Made by a program: the position numbers and the translations under genes
Part shown: piece by piece, positions 1 to 13,123 of the stretch
How the letters are laid out: each line of letters starts with the position of its first letter
Position numbering within the stretch: position 1 is the first letter of the stretch
From: Dolomedes plantarius
Taxonomy: Eukaryota > Arthropoda > Arachnida > Araneae > Dolomedidae
Assembly (NCBI GenBank): GCA_907164885.2
Contig: OU015493.1
Location: 124,741,570 to 124,805,569 of the forward strand
DNA length: 64,000 nucleotides
Direction: 5' to 3'
Notes under the pieces: generated by a model
What the model saw: only the letters and a program-made list of their open reading frames with translations
Database searches by the model: none
Told to the model about the DNA's origin: nothing

Positions 1-63
<63 letters not shown>

Positions 64-94
64 ATATTATATTATATTTATATATATACATACA

Positions 95-186
<92 letters not shown>
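1..186. repeat. (TA)n microsatellite
   Basis: Almost pure TA dinucleotide repeat with a short TATTA/CACACA-containing interruption near 53-105. It abuts the terminal-like repeat that starts at 187. The left edge is cut by the window. Confidence 0.97.
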
Positions 187-187
<1 letters not shown>

Positions 188-250
188 CCCCTTAATAGCC
201 GTTTTTTCAAAGGGGGTATGAAATTTAGTTTAAAGGACTGAGATTTCCTA
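187..250 (+). repeat. Terminal-like dispersed repeat, diverged copy 1
   Basis: The sequence runs from ACCCC-TTA-TAGCCGTT to GGGGTATGAAATTT. The same pattern occurs at 55739-55830 (+), 63370-63467 (-) and 46393-46517 (-). All four copies touch a TA microsatellite on the same side of the motif, so it behaves like the end of a mobile element or a conserved breakpoint. No coding is seen and the parent element is unknown. Confidence 0.55.
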
Positions 251-1629
251 AAAACATTTCCAGAAAAGAATACGCTTGATTGGTCAATTTACTGGCAAAA
301 CAGATGTCGGCCGTTTCGTTTACGTTATACAAAATGATCCCTACACTTTACGAACGAACTCTGTATGTAAGGGGTACGTAACTTTCCATTCAAAAACAAT
401 TTGAAAATCTCTTATGCTGAAATCTCAAATATCCGAGCTTATAATGGGTAAGCACAGAAGATTTGTGAAAAACAAATAATCCGAAAACAGCCTTGTTTAC
501 CACAAACGTATGAATTACTCGTAGGTTTTACAAGTATACATACAGTGATTTAAATTAAGGTATAGTAATAAAATACTAATAAAACGGACATAGATTTTCA
601 GTTTCCCTTTGAAAAAGTTAGCGAATTTTCTTTGTTTACGAGCCATGTTGATATTGTTTCAAAACCAAAAGTTCCATATTACTAGCCACTGCGCGACCAG
701 CATGGTTGCTTTTAGTTTTATATTTTCTTTTGCAAAACAACTCAACTGAAAGTAACATATGTAAGGAATGTTACCATTACCTATCAACAGACTTTATTTA
801 AACTTACTTACATTTAGACAAACCGATGGAACAAATGAACAAAATTATCTCGTGAATAAATTAAAATTATTCACAAGTAAAATACAGCAATTAAATTTCA
901 CCAAATTACGTTCTATCGTCGAGTCACTGCCCTATTTGCAACCGCGTGTGTGTAATGTCTCGCAGCATGTCACACATCTCAACTCTTGCAGATTTTACTT
1001 CTTGTTTGGCGAGGAGTGGCAAAAAATTGCATAATTTAACATGGCGTTCAATGAGCATTCTTACAGCTTGTTGAATAAAATGCTCTCACATTACGCAAAG
1101 TCTTTAGATACGGTATCTAAACAAAGGTATATCACTAAATTAAACATTCAGGTACAGCCCGGAAAGGTTTATTCAGTATGTGACCCGTATTTATTGACAG
1201 AGGAAGACTGGAGTTACGATACAAGACGCTGCCCTGAAGTAACTTATCCTGATATCTATACATATCAACATAATAATAATCATTCTCAACGAAAGAATGA
1301 TTATATTCTCTTAAACCTTGTGAAATATTTAAAAAAATGTTAAAATACCTGTTACATACAACTAATATGAGGAATTTTATAAATAAACTTAAATTATTTA
1401 ACTCAAAATGAAGGCATCGTCCAAAAACACATGCAAACGCATAGGAACGGCTTCTGTTTTCTGCCACCCGATAATGACGCCATCTATAGCAGAAGAAAAC
1501 TGACGTAGCCAGTGACGTTGCGACGTTTCGCCTTATTGCGGACGGCCGCTAATGTTTACATCTGGTAGTTGCAGCCGTTGCCATTCGGAGAGTAGAAATA
1601 TTGTCGATTTTGGTGCCGCATACCTACGC

Positions 1630-1633
<4 letters not shown>
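251..1633. other. Unassigned AT-rich sequence
   Basis: Only short open frames occur (for example 768-1034 and 1041-1343, plus strand), without recognisable domains or flanking splice or promoter signals I would defend. The last 150 bases (about 1480-1620) are richer in CpG than their surroundings. I see no transposon ends here. Confidence 0.5.

Positions 1634-1681
<48 letters not shown>
1634..1681. repeat. (TA)n microsatellite
   Basis: About 24 TA units. The IYIY-type open frames across it are artefacts of the repeat. Confidence 0.95.
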
Positions 1682-1683
<2 letters not shown>

Positions 1684-2907
1684 TTTCCCACCTTTTTATA
1701 TTCCGTAGAACATGTATTATACAAAAAACACATAATTTTGAGTTTAGTGTAATTTTGATTATAAACATTCCTTTATTTCGTTCCTAAGGGTGGCGAATAA
1801 AAGACATCTCGAATAGATTTCAGCTTTCCGCACGCTATTCACAAAATGAAAAAAAATATTAATTATATATAAAGAATCTGTCCCAATCCAAATGTATGCC
1901 CTTTTTTATTGCCAATAAAAATTTCTTCGACAAATTATGATATATTTCACCTAAAGGTGCTAGGTACTAAAAAGAGCTCTTTGTTTCAGGATATGTTGCG
2001 ATTAATTATCTATGCAGCTTATTGTTATTCCACTTCGATTCTAAAAATCACCATCACACGCGCAAATCATAATTAAGACTAATAACGCTTCTATTCCTCC
2101 ACACTAAATTCAGCTATCAATTATCACTCTTTGGTTGTTAATCTGACCCCTCTGATATTCAATTCTTTTTGGCACTGTCCCACTTTTGCTCTTATTAAGT
2201 CAAAAAGACAGACCCCTATCACGCATCTCATGAGTTCGCACGCGAGATTTTGTTGGCACGTACGTCCCCCGAGCGTCGCGGGAAAAAAAACATGTCTGCG
2301 GTTAGTCCGAACGCACTTCGAAATAAGAGCCCATAGCAGAGAGTACCGTAAAGATTTATTGATAAATCAATTGTGGCGGAGGAACAACTAAACTTTTCGA
2401 TGGGAAAATCCAGCGCCACAGTATTGTGATCGGAATCAATCACACGTTTTTGGCTAATAACTATTCAGAGGGAAATGGGAGTCGGTAGCGTTCGAAACAC
2501 TGCACGGATTTGTTTTTCCTTTTAAATACTGACTGTTAATAACTGACTGATTTTTAAATACAGATATCTTAGAATATAAAATGAATGCATAAATACATTG
2601 ATGATTATTTGCAATAAAATGTTTTTCTCACTACTTTCGTATTCAATATAATTTTGTGAGATATCGGAAATTCGAGGAATTAAAAGTTGGATTTTTAAAT
2701 TTTCGCAAAAATATCGGAAAATATCTGTCTATCCTTCAAATTAGTATGCTAGAATTGAATTTAAGAATCCCGTACAGAAAATGGATTTTCTTATCACATC
2801 TACTGAAAGAAGTAGATTCAAATTGCATGCTTTTGTCGCAGAAATGTAATATTTAATCCACTTGACCCAGTCTTATAGATTTGCAAACCTCATAACATCT
2901 CTATTTG
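1682..2907. other. Unassigned AT-rich sequence
   Basis: No domain-bearing frame is visible. A somewhat GC-richer patch lies at about 2220-2340 (runs of GCACGCGAG- and CCCCCGAGCG-like sequence). No gene or mobile element is supported. Confidence 0.5.
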
Positions 2908-3325
2908 GGCTGCTGTGTACTAACCCTATTGGAGACCGACACCTCAGTATTAAGCTACGGATAAAATGTGTCAGAGGATTGATGACTTGTATTTAAAGCA
3001 TTTTTTAAATTGTACTCCGTAAAGGAGAAAGAAATTGTACACCTTGGGGCATTTTTCGCTTTAAAATAAATACAAATAATATTTTTAAATTTAAATTATT
3101 CGAGGGGGAATCTGGTATAGTGTGTTTTAAACGCTCATCAATTCCTATGAGGGAAGAAATTTATAAAATCAATCCTGTTGCAAGGTGCAGAAAAGTTCAG
3201 GCTATCTGAAAATACCATTTTTATTGGATAATCAACATTTATGTGTAGCTGTAAATAGTAAATACATTTTCTCCATAGGTTAACATTGAGGTGAGCGAAT
3301 CCAAAAGGGTTAGTACACAGCACCC
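2908..3325 (-). mobile_element. TTAA-type MITE, copy A
   Basis: A non-coding element of about 418 bp with imperfect terminal inverted repeats of about 60 bp, starting GGCTGCTGTGTACTAACCCT. The right end is followed by TTAA (3326-3329), while the left flank has drifted to TTTG. Homologous copies are at 8164-8590 (same orientation) and at 14641-15058 and 45257-45661 (opposite orientation). The empty site of the 45-kb copy shows that TTAA is the duplicated target, as for piggyBac- or Kolobok-type transposases. The interior shares the block near GGGGCATTTTTCG with the other copies. Confidence 0.85.
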
Positions 3326-3516
3326 TTAAGTAATCTTATCCTCTTTACTGTTACCCAGTTACTAGTATCCTTCCTAATAAGTAGATGAAAAATGTATTTT
3401 TTTTTACCTCCCTAGTATTACGTCATAAGAAGTGCAAAAACTTTTGCTTCAAACAGTCGAAAAAATTTAATTCGGTTTAATCCTGTTCTCCATGTGTCTG
3501 GTTGGTTTGGTTGGTA

Positions 3517-4597
<1,081 letters not shown>

Positions 4598-4695
4598 TAC
4601 ATATATACTTTCATTGTTTCGACATTCATACAAATATTGTTTATATACAGTTTATATACTTTTATGTACAAAAAGTTAATATTAGAGTTTATATT
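4598..4695 (-). repeat. Single unit of a dispersed satellite-like repeat
   Basis: This is the reverse complement of the sequence at about 17300-17385 (both contain GTATATAAACTGTATATAAACAATATTTGT). It is related to the 67-bp minisatellite at 19787-20010. It sits between the complete pogo-like element and the solo end that follows. Confidence 0.75.
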
Positions 4696-4783
4696 ACAAT
4701 AGGAAAACGGCGGGACCAAAATTTTCGTTCGTTATATCCGCGAGTTCATTATATACCAGGTTCGCTATAACGGGGTTCGACTG
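4696..4783 (-). mobile_element. Solo right end of the pogo-like element
   Basis: About 88 bp nearly identical to 4511-4597 (shared CAATAGGAAAACGGC-GGACC through CGGGGTTCGACTG). It is a second copy of the terminus without a body, presumably from tandem duplication of the element end plus the intervening satellite-like unit, or from a truncated insertion. Confidence 0.8.

Positions 4784-4851
<68 letters not shown>
4784..4851. repeat. (TA)n microsatellite
   Basis: TA repeat abutting the solo pogo-like terminus on one side and the SINE-like sequence on the other. Confidence 0.95.
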
Positions 4852-4852
<1 letters not shown>

Positions 4853-4853
<1 letters not shown>

Positions 4854-4985
4854 GAGGGCTAATTAAGCTGATTCCGAACGGCTACAGTCATCCATGCCAA
4901 GAGTGGAACTCGAAACCACAGACTTTCTTTCCGAATGCCATCGAACTAGCAATTCGGCCATTGCCCGACCTCTCCAAGTGAAACA
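4853..4985 (-). mobile_element. Candidate tRNA-derived SINE head
   Basis: The minus strand contains GGGCAATGGCCGAATTGCTAG, which resembles a Leu/Ser-type tRNA A box. About 40 bases later comes GGTTTCGAGTTCC, close to the B-box consensus GGTTCGAANCC. The arms do not fold into an obvious functional tRNA by eye, so a SINE or tRNA pseudogene is more likely than a tRNA gene. Confidence 0.5.
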
Positions 4986-5933
4986 AAATCTGTATAGAAC
5001 GGATTCATCCACAGCTTAGTAAGTCCTTGTTAAAAAAGTACCTACTGATTTTAACGACCTTTCGTCAAATTGTTTTCGAATACATTTCAAAAATGAAAAT
5101 AATTAAATTTTCTGTATGTCAGCAAAGGTTAAACTAACTAATATACTTCTTTGGATGTTTTATGAAACTGAAAACTTTTTAGTTTCCCTAGGGTATAACT
5201 GTTTTTAATGCAACGTGTTTCCTTCAAAATATCAATTTTCACTTCAGCAAGCGTTAAAGCCGAAAACTCTTCCTTCCTGATTTTGTTTAAACTTTGTATC
5301 TATATCTTCCAAAGAATTCCAGTTACAGTTTTTTTTATATAACTTTATTGTGATTAAAAAACGGATTAACAGTTACAGTTTTTTTTTTCTCAAACTCGTT
5401 TTATCACGTGTATTTCGCCAAAACATTCCTTGACCAAAAAGTTTTGATAAACATTATATATAAATCAAAATATCGTTCACAAAAACTTTTATATGGAATA
5501 AACCATGACTGTGGCTGTAGCCCTTTTTTTTAAACTACAAAAAAAGTGCAAATAATGATCCATGTCAGGAGATTTTTACAACTTGCGTACCCTCTATGAC
5601 CGAAAACTTTGCTTGTAGCTAAATTCTCATTGTGAGAAAAATCTCGGTTCCTATCAAAGTTACTCTCGTCAAAATCAAATTCACAAAATATAATTTTTTC
5701 ATTTTGAACTATCATGCTATTCATTTCTTACTGATTATATTTTCAACTTAAAAAGTGTTATCCAAATACACTGATATGGGCTTCACACAATTTATTTTGT
5801 ATTTATATTTCCCTTTTTATCTTTCTGTGCTTTTGTTTATTAAAAAAATTCACATATCTACTCCTTTGTCATCTACTCTTTGATTTATTTTTTTCTCTTC
5901 AAAATTCTGAAAAATTAAGTCACGACAGAGTAA
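4986..5933. other. Unassigned AT-rich sequence
   Basis: No coding signal, terminal repeats or tandem structure is seen beyond short A/T homopolymers. Confidence 0.5.
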
Positions 5934-6150
5934 GGGGCGGCTCCAGTCCAGAGTTTTTTTTTTGGGGGGGGGGGGCAATCTTAGGGTTTTATATATAAGA
6001 AATAAACATCGTCTCATTTTAAATTTAAACTCATTTAGTATTAGAACTGCGATTATATAATTTTAGGCTATGGAAAAAAATACGGCAGGCTTTTTTTTTG
6101 GGGGGGGGGGGGGGATTTGCTCCTATCCCCCCCCCTTGGACCCGCCAATG
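5934..6150. mobile_element. Candidate hAT-like MITE with G/C homopolymer subterminal runs
   Basis: The left end GGGGCGGCTCCAGTCC with a T-run and G-run is answered on the right by C-runs and TTGGACCCGCCAATGG. The shared inverted core GGCGG-TCCA is short, so the call rests on overall architecture (T9-10 followed by G12-14 at both internal borders), which also marks the hAT-like MITE at 57106-57261. No clear target duplication. Confidence 0.4.
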
Positions 6151-6984
6151 GACAGAGGCAGGGCTGTTATTGCGGTGCTATTTGACGGTAAACGAGGCGA
6201 GCATTTTACTGTACGTCGCTTAAAAAGTCGTAGAGTTTGTGTTTCAGACTGTTAAATTTACTTAAATACACCTCGACGGACTTTAACCTTTATTGAAGGA
6301 TGGCGTGACTCTGTATTTTGAGACAACCTTTACAACTCTGGTTGTAAATCCTTTAATTCTGATAATGTATGGCTCAAAATTATAGCACCCTCGACGATCT
6401 AATATGTAGGAAACTTTTCAAATAATTACAGTTTTCTTTAATTTGATTTCACTAACAGGAATTCGGGATAAGCCTATGGCAAAGCTGTTTACCGTCTGTG
6501 GATGCGATAGCTCCCATGGAATTTTACCCCCATTCTAAGACCATATTGGTGTGAAAGACTCAGAGCAACCACAATAATATCATCTACTTTGGTTGGCATG
6601 CTTCTTTAGATTGAATCTGTCGTCTTCGGAAATTGATGAAAGTTGTCATATTCTGTCAGGGAAAGCAATCGACGGGGTTCTGTTTGGCCACCGTAACGTT
6701 GGCTATTTTCTACTGTTGTCAGTAGTTTCTGACCCTATAACATCGGCCTCTGACCACCATAACGCCACAGAACGGTTTTCAACTCCTCATTTTTAAAATG
6801 TTCTTATTTTCCGTTCATCTTTCAGCAGCTGCAGTACATAAAACATGCATGCTTTAAAAAAAAAAGACTCCTCGACTAGAGTCTCTTAAATGTCTTCACC
6901 CCTACTGGCTGGACACCTGTGCAAAATTGCAGTTGAATGCGATTTTAGGCAGAAAAGGAAGATTCAGTTCAAAAAGAGAAAAAG
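6151..6984. other. Unassigned sequence
   Basis: Several short open frames on the plus strand (6070-6255, 6593-6796) have no recognisable domain. No repeat structure noticed. Confidence 0.45.
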
Positions 6985-7500
6985 TTGGTTGTTGTGTTGT
7001 TGTTGTTGTGGCTTATTCCTCAAGGTCTGGCCAAAGGCTAGACCAAGTCCAAGAGGTCGTGGATTCTCTAAAAGTCATACACGAGAAGAGGCGCAGTAAG
7101 TAGGTCCTCATGCAGCAGACCCACGCTGTTCAATAGGTATGCAGGTGATGCCGGTGCTGAAGCACATTTAGTGCAACTTCGAAAAGCTTTCTGTCTATTG
7201 ATAAAAGTAAGGCTCCCGATATGTCCACACATGAGTCTACCGATGGTGACCTGGACAGCCCTGTCCCCTTTGATTATGAAGACACCACCAAGAGATTTTC
7301 CAGAATACCAGGAATGGGACCGAGGATTCATCCATAATTTCTGGTTTGATAGCTTTATTTTTGAGCATTTTTCGGAAAAAGTCAGGCCGACACCTGAGGT
7401 TGATGGACTAGAAACACCATCCTTTGCAAGATTGTCAGCGGTCTCGTTTCCATGGAGACCTATATGTGAAGGAACCCACAGGAAGTAAATCCTGTGTTGC
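6985..7500 (-). pseudogene. LINE 3' fragment: RNase H end and C-terminal Cys/His knuckle
   Basis: The minus strand from about 7495 reads FLWVPSHIGLHGNETADNLA, the last conserved block of a LINE-encoded RNase H with the final Asp in ETAD. It continues, with frame loss around 7330, into a segment with C-x-PASPAYLLN that matches the C-terminal zinc-knuckle region of I/R1/Outcast-type LINEs. The frame ends in a CAA-type simple tail (6990-7012 when read on the minus strand). It is truncated on its 5' side, broken by stops, and not functional. Confidence 0.75.
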
Positions 7501-8163
7501 CGTGAAAGCTCCTTAAGGTCTTAGAAAGTAAAATCTACATGAATAATCAAAAATATTTCATATAGCGAAAATACCTTTTCCCCTGTGAGACTGCGGACAC
7601 ACACGCTTTTTGGCCGCGTGACAAACATATCAAGCATCGGTGGTAGATCAATAGCCCATCACTGGGCCAAAATTTGAATATGTCACGCATTTGAGTCTGC
7701 GACGCAAGTGGTACACCTTATCTGAGCAAATAGAAGTTAGCTTCCTCAACGTAAGGGAGTACACTCAAACAGTCTCCCATACGCACCCTCAAAACTTCTG
7801 ACCGTCGGGTCCCAGTTCTTTGTCTGAGAAACCCTAAATCACAATGTTCGGAAGCGGCGATTATTCAGGACAAATCGCTTACAGAACTAGTGACCTAAAG
7901 TAAGTAACAGCATTATCACAATAAATATATTCTACAAAAGTTGTTCAGTACAGAGGCGACATGTGCGTCAGAAACCATATTTCACGTCATATTTCTTGAG
8001 GGCATGTAAAACTTAGTTCCCAACAAGGTATCTTCGTCATTTTCTAAACACGACATGTTTGCCCACATTCTTCTCTCATATATGCAGTTATATATACTTC
8101 AATAAAAAGCATTTTAAAACACGAGAAGTTAACTTTTTAGCATGCAGCAGAGCAGCTTGAGGC
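7501..8163. other. Unassigned sequence
   Basis: Moderate GC near 7600-7830 and no assignable frame. Part of this stretch may be more LINE sequence too decayed to read. Confidence 0.4.
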
Positions 8164-8590
8164 AAAGCTGCTTGTGTACTAACCCTATTGGATTCGCTCA
8201 CCTCAATGTTAACCTATGGAGAAAAGGTGTCCAAGGATTGCCGACTTGGATTGAAAGATTTTTTTTCAATTGTACTCCGTAATGGGGAAATAAATTTTAC
8301 ACCTTGGGGCATTCTTAGTTTTAAAAAAATGCAAATAATATCTTTAAATTTAAATGATTCGGGGGGGGGAGAGAATCTGGTATAGTTTGTTGTAAACGCT
8401 CATCAATTCCTTTGGTGGACGAAATTTTAAAAAATGAATCCTGTTGCAAGGTGCGGAAAAGTTCAGGCTATCTGAAAACGCCGTTTTTATCGGATTATCA
8501 GCATTTATGTAGCTTTAAATAGTAGACACATTTTGTCCATAGGTTGATATTGAGATGAGCGAATCCAATAGGGTTAGTACACAGCTGCGG
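8164..8590 (-). mobile_element. TTAA-type MITE, copy B
   Basis: Same family and orientation as 2908-3325. The left TIR matches TGTACTAACCCTATTGGATTC and the right TIR ends GGGTTAGTACACAGCTGC. No TTAA flank remains. An extended G-run occurs at about 8362. Non-coding. Confidence 0.8.
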
Positions 8591-10306
8591 GCGCGCCAAT
8601 TTTTGGAACACCAGCAGGCGCGAGTTGCACAACGTGCAACGTCTCTTTCAACCTTGATTATTTCTTATGTAATAAACATTTTTTAATTGAAAATAATAAT
8701 TCTGCGTTTTATGACGATATAAAATGTTGATAATATTGATATTTATGTTAAATTAAAGGCCGAAGAATGCAGATACATTCACCTTATTTCAAAACTGTTC
8801 GGTTTATTGGATCTAAGGACAACTTGCGAATGGATTACTATTATGCCTCTAAACTTAAAAAAACAATGAGATTGTCCTTTTTCGTGATATATGGAATACC
8901 GTGTAATAGATTGCACATTTGATCTACTACATCAACTCACAATTTTGTCATATTGCAATCCAGTGCAATCGGTGGTTTACCATGGTTAAATCACGACTAA
9001 CAATGAATGGAAAGGAATACAAGGGTCAGAAAATCAGACCTGCATTAGAAAGGGTGTAGCTATAAATAGAAACTGCTTAGAATATTCAAACCTTTCTTGT
9101 AAAAATAAACCATTCAAAATTACGAAAATGTTGCACTTCGTACACGTACGGGCCCGTTGAAGGGTTAAACGACCGGCACTCTTACGTCGTATTTTTACGA
9201 CACATAACCAAGGAAATTCACCCTTTACAATCAAATAACGCATCAATCATTTTGTAACAAACACATTTAGAAAGATAACATTTTTATAGGGATCTGTTTA
9301 TTGAATTAACATCAGAAAAGTATTAAAAAAGATAATCTACATACAAAGATAAATAATTTCGAGGATAAAATTTTTGCGTTTTTATTCCTACTTTCCATAA
9401 GCTCCATTCATTTACGTTTTGTATAAAAATAAAGTCAGTTGAAATATTTTCAACGCACATTTTTTTACTCCAATACTTTTGAATGTAAGAATTCACAAAT
9501 CGTTGAAAGTTTAGACAAACATTGAAATATACAATAAAAACTGCATTTTATATTTTATTATTCGCAATTGAATGGTTCTCAATCCCTTAATGTGATTTTA
9601 AAGAAACCAAAATGAATTTGAATAGTAAAAAAAAAATGTTGAAAGAGTAAAAGAATATTTCATTTACTTTATTTAAAAGATTTTTAAATCGCATTAAAGA
9701 TCGATTTTTATTTAAGGGAAAAAAGTATATCAATAGTCGAATGAATAAATTCAATCCCCTGCAACAATAAGGTGAAACAAAAACATTTCACGTTTTTTTG
9801 ATGAAATTATTCCTCTTTTTAAATCCGTAAATAAAAGCTAAATGTAAATATGGCATGAAATATTAATAAGCCATAGATCGATGACGATGAAAGATTAAAC
9901 AGGTAATAAATATTTAATACTTCAAGCATAACTGGAGCTTCAAAAGCAAAAACACAAGTTTTCAGTACAAAACAAAATCTTTCTTTATAGATATTAGCAA
10001 TTTTATTTCATATTACACCCTTCTTTTTCGAAGTTCGATAAAATGTTTTTATCCAGACAAATAGGAAAAAAATTAAAACTTTAAATTCTGCAAAAGCGAT
10101 ATTTCGAAGTTTATTTCTTGAGTATGCGCACAAAACGAATTTTTTTCTCGTTAAATTAAGCAATTTTGTCAATTTCTTCTATAGAACTCTTTTTTTTTCA
10201 ATATTGCCATCGCGTGTTTTCTAAAACTTAGAAATATGAGTCATCTGTTAAAATACTTTCCCTGACACACAGATGAGCTCGTTAAGAACACGCACATATA
10301 CATATA
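8591..10306. other. Long AT-rich stretch without recognised features
   Basis: No frame with a domain, no terminal repeats and no tandem arrays noticed. It could be ordinary intronic DNA of the SAM-domain gene if that gene's first intron runs leftward through here. Confidence 0.5.
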
Positions 10307-11589
10307 CAGGTGGTTATCGTAATAATGGAAACACTAAGAAACATCTTGAAAACCTTTATTAATACGGCGCAGAATCACCTTTGCAATGTAATACCACCTG
10401 ATCCACCTTGGAATTGGATTATACAAGTCAGGAATAGTGGTTAAAAATATATTTTACCATTCTTCGGGGAAAAATCATGAAAGTTCCTGTAGAGATGCTG
10501 TGGTGGATATCGATACCTATCTCTTTCTGTTTATACAGACCACAGTAGTTGGATGATATATAATCGGGGGGGGGGGGATTGTACACGGCAAGATAAGATA
10601 TTTGACTTCTTTTTCATGCTCTTCAAACCAATACTTGATAGATTTAGCTGTATGTATAGGGGGATTATCATCCTGGAAAACGCCATCTCCTACAAGAAAC
10701 AATGTTTGCACCATAGCATGGACTAGTAAGCTAAAATTTCGACATAGTCCTTCCCATTCAATCTTCCTTTTAGGGTTACAATAGGGCCTGGAGAAAAGAA
10801 TGAGATTCCATCCCAAACCCTGATAAATCTATCTCCATGATTGACAGTTGAGATGAGACAGCCAGAATCTTACACTTGTGTAGGTGTTCTCCAGACATAC
10901 GCACGTCCTGTTGCGAGGAACAATGTGAACAATGATTTGTCGGACCAAATGCCATTTTTCGACACATTACTCGACTAGGATTTGTGGTCGTGGCAACATT
11001 GTGGACGATATTTTGTATTGACATCTATTGCGATTGGATGGATTGGGGATAGCTACTTTTCCTGTAAATGCTTTGTTTATGAAGTTCCCTTCTACCTCTA
11101 ATAGTTGATGCGCGAACATGCAGATGCAGATTGAACTCTTCGGTCATTTTAGTTGCAGTTGTTTTCTTTTTTCATGTCACAATCCGCTTCAATACGTCGT
11201 CCGTCTTTTTCACACAGCTCTCCCTTTCGTCCACTATTCTGTTTGGGAAAGGATGTTTTTCCGTGCACTCAGTATGCTATCATGACTTTCGATATCATAG
11301 CTCGAAAAACATCGATTAGCCTGGGGGTTGCAGTAATACATATTCCAATTTAAACGCGCTCAAGCAATTTGCCCTTTTTGCAAGGTCTGCAAGGTTTGAC
11401 ATATTACGCTGTTCCCCCAAAAAGCACGATGCCCTTAGCTTCATTACTGCTACCTGACAGTAGAATAATACATACACTATATTATATAAAAAAATACCGG
11501 TGTCCAGACTTGGTTTTTACGGAATACGAAGCCCATTCATAAACATCACTGATATTGATAGGTGTTTCCATTATTTTGATAACCACCTG
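10307..11589 (-). mobile_element. Tc1-like transposon, copy 1 (non-autonomous, decayed)
   Basis: The 1283-bp element is bounded by CAGGTGGTTATC...AATAATGGAAAC inverted termini and flanked on both sides by TA (10305-10306 and 11590-11591), the Tc1/mariner target duplication. The transposase is on the minus strand. Copy 2 of the family is at 24724-26185. Confidence 0.9.
10440..11160 (-). pseudogene. Tc1-like transposase, broken
   Basis: Minus-strand pieces follow Tc1 transposase order. A segment like TEEFNLHLHVRASTIRGRREL is the paired-like or second HTH region. A DNA-strand-transfer part follows with GDGVFQDDNPPIHTAKSIKYW, the second catalytic Asp with Asn/Pro. A degraded RYRYPPQHL region follows where the final Glu block should lie. 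An internal poly-G run at about 10566-10577 and frameshifts destroy the third acidic block. The central D-E-S region is also missing or rearranged, so the copy is inactive. Confidence 0.75.
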
Positions 11590-12370
11590 TATCTGTTTGT
11601 GCGTGCATAGATATGTTCTCACTTGACGAAAGAAAGGCACAAAAACCTAACACAATAGAAAGGGTTCCATCGAAGTTTGACTTTTCAAAATTTTCCGATT
11701 AGTTCCTCACGTTATTATCTCAGAAAAATCCTCTAGAAGTCTACCTCAACAATGGATTAAAGAAAGTTTATAAACGTTTAGTTTTCTTCCACATCTTAGC
11801 TTTTGCTGGGACCTCATTTCAACCTACTTTATACAAAATTAAGTTTCTATGACCCGTTTTTAAACTTTGTTATATAAAATAATTTGAATTCACAGAAAAA
11901 TTAAAAGTTACCTCTTTGGTGTTTAAATGTTTAAAAGTACAAAATTAGTTTTTTTTTTATTACAAGATGAATCGACTGAATTTCAGTCTAATAGCTATAG
12001 CAAAAGCTTGGAAGCTTTCAAACACAAGTCATTCTAATTTAGTCTCCGAGATGTTTTTAATTGTTTCAGAGTACACTATTTGTTGCTTATTTCAACAGCT
12101 TGAATCTACCAAATGCAATTCAAGTAACACTGAAGGAAAACATGCTGCTTTGAAGCAGCCCTCTATATTTATATATAAACTTTTATCGCTGGAAATAGGG
12201 TCCGGCGGGGAACTGTAGAACACTATCAGAGTTGCATACGGAGCTTAACATGAGTATTATATGATTAAGATCTTTCTCACACATTCATTTTTGCATTCAT
12301 TTCGTGAGATCATGTGACAAAATATAGTTCCTTGCCTAAATTAGATATCTGCTCGGGCTTAAAAGGTTAA
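11590..12370. other. Unassigned AT-rich sequence
   Basis: No coding or repeat signal noticed apart from homopolymers. Confidence 0.5.
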
Positions 12371-13123
12371 GGGGAGTGGTCACTTTTACGTACCTTTAAA
12401 ATTATCATTTTTAGACCTATGTTCGATTGTATGTACTACTCATGATTTTTGCTTGATTTACATGAAATTTTTTTGAGTAACTGCCTATAATACTATTTAT
12501 TATATATGCAATATTTCAAGGTAATTAAAAAAGTAGAATTATTTTTTTATTTATAAACAGTGAATATTTTTTTTAAATCGAACATTTTGTAGTCAACTAC
12601 TGTGCGCATTCTGTCAAAATAAATTATTAAGGTACAGTAACAATTGTTTACTATATATGATTCAGGCAACAATATCCACCAACATTATTATAAAATATAT
12701 TTTAAAAAATTAGTACGTTCTATTTTTAATTAGAAATTTCAAAAATGGCCGAGTAAAAGCTTATAAAAATTTCTTTAAAACAATTAAAATATGTTAAGGT
12801 TAAAAAATGTTGGTGTATTTTGTTGCCTGAAGTTTTGTAATCACATATAGTAAACAATTATTTCGTTACCCTAATAATTTATTTTGACAGAATGCTCAGT
12901 GTGATTGATTGCAAAATGCTCGAAAAAATTATTCACTTTTTATGCATAAAAGATAATTTTATTTTTTAAAATTACCTTGAAATAGTGCATATATAATAAA
13001 CAGTAAAAAGGCAGTTACGCAAAAAATTTCATGTAAATCAAGCAAAAATCATGAGTAGTACCTACAATCGAACATAGGTCTAAAAATGATACTTTTAAAG
13101 GTACGTAAAAGTGACCACTCCCC
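12371..13123. mobile_element. Long foldback element
   Basis: A 753-bp imperfect palindrome. Both ends begin GGGGAGTGGTCACTTTTACG when read inward, and pairing continues through the CGATTGTATGTACTACTCATG, AAGCAAAAATCATG and CAGAATGC-type blocks almost to the centre. Only about 100-150 bases around 12690-12830 are unpaired. Flanks are TTAA on the left and TTTA on the right, suggestive of a TTAA target. No coding capacity. Confidence 0.8.

Noticed and set aside
4853..4985. Functional tRNA gene
   Set aside because: A- and B-box-like sequences exist, but a proper acceptor stem and anticodon arm could not be formed by eye, so it is listed as SINE-like.
8188..8385. Short frames within the TTAA MITE copies (also 14834-15019 and 3138-3323)
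   Set aside because: They are not conserved in frame between the four copies and overlap the terminal repeats.
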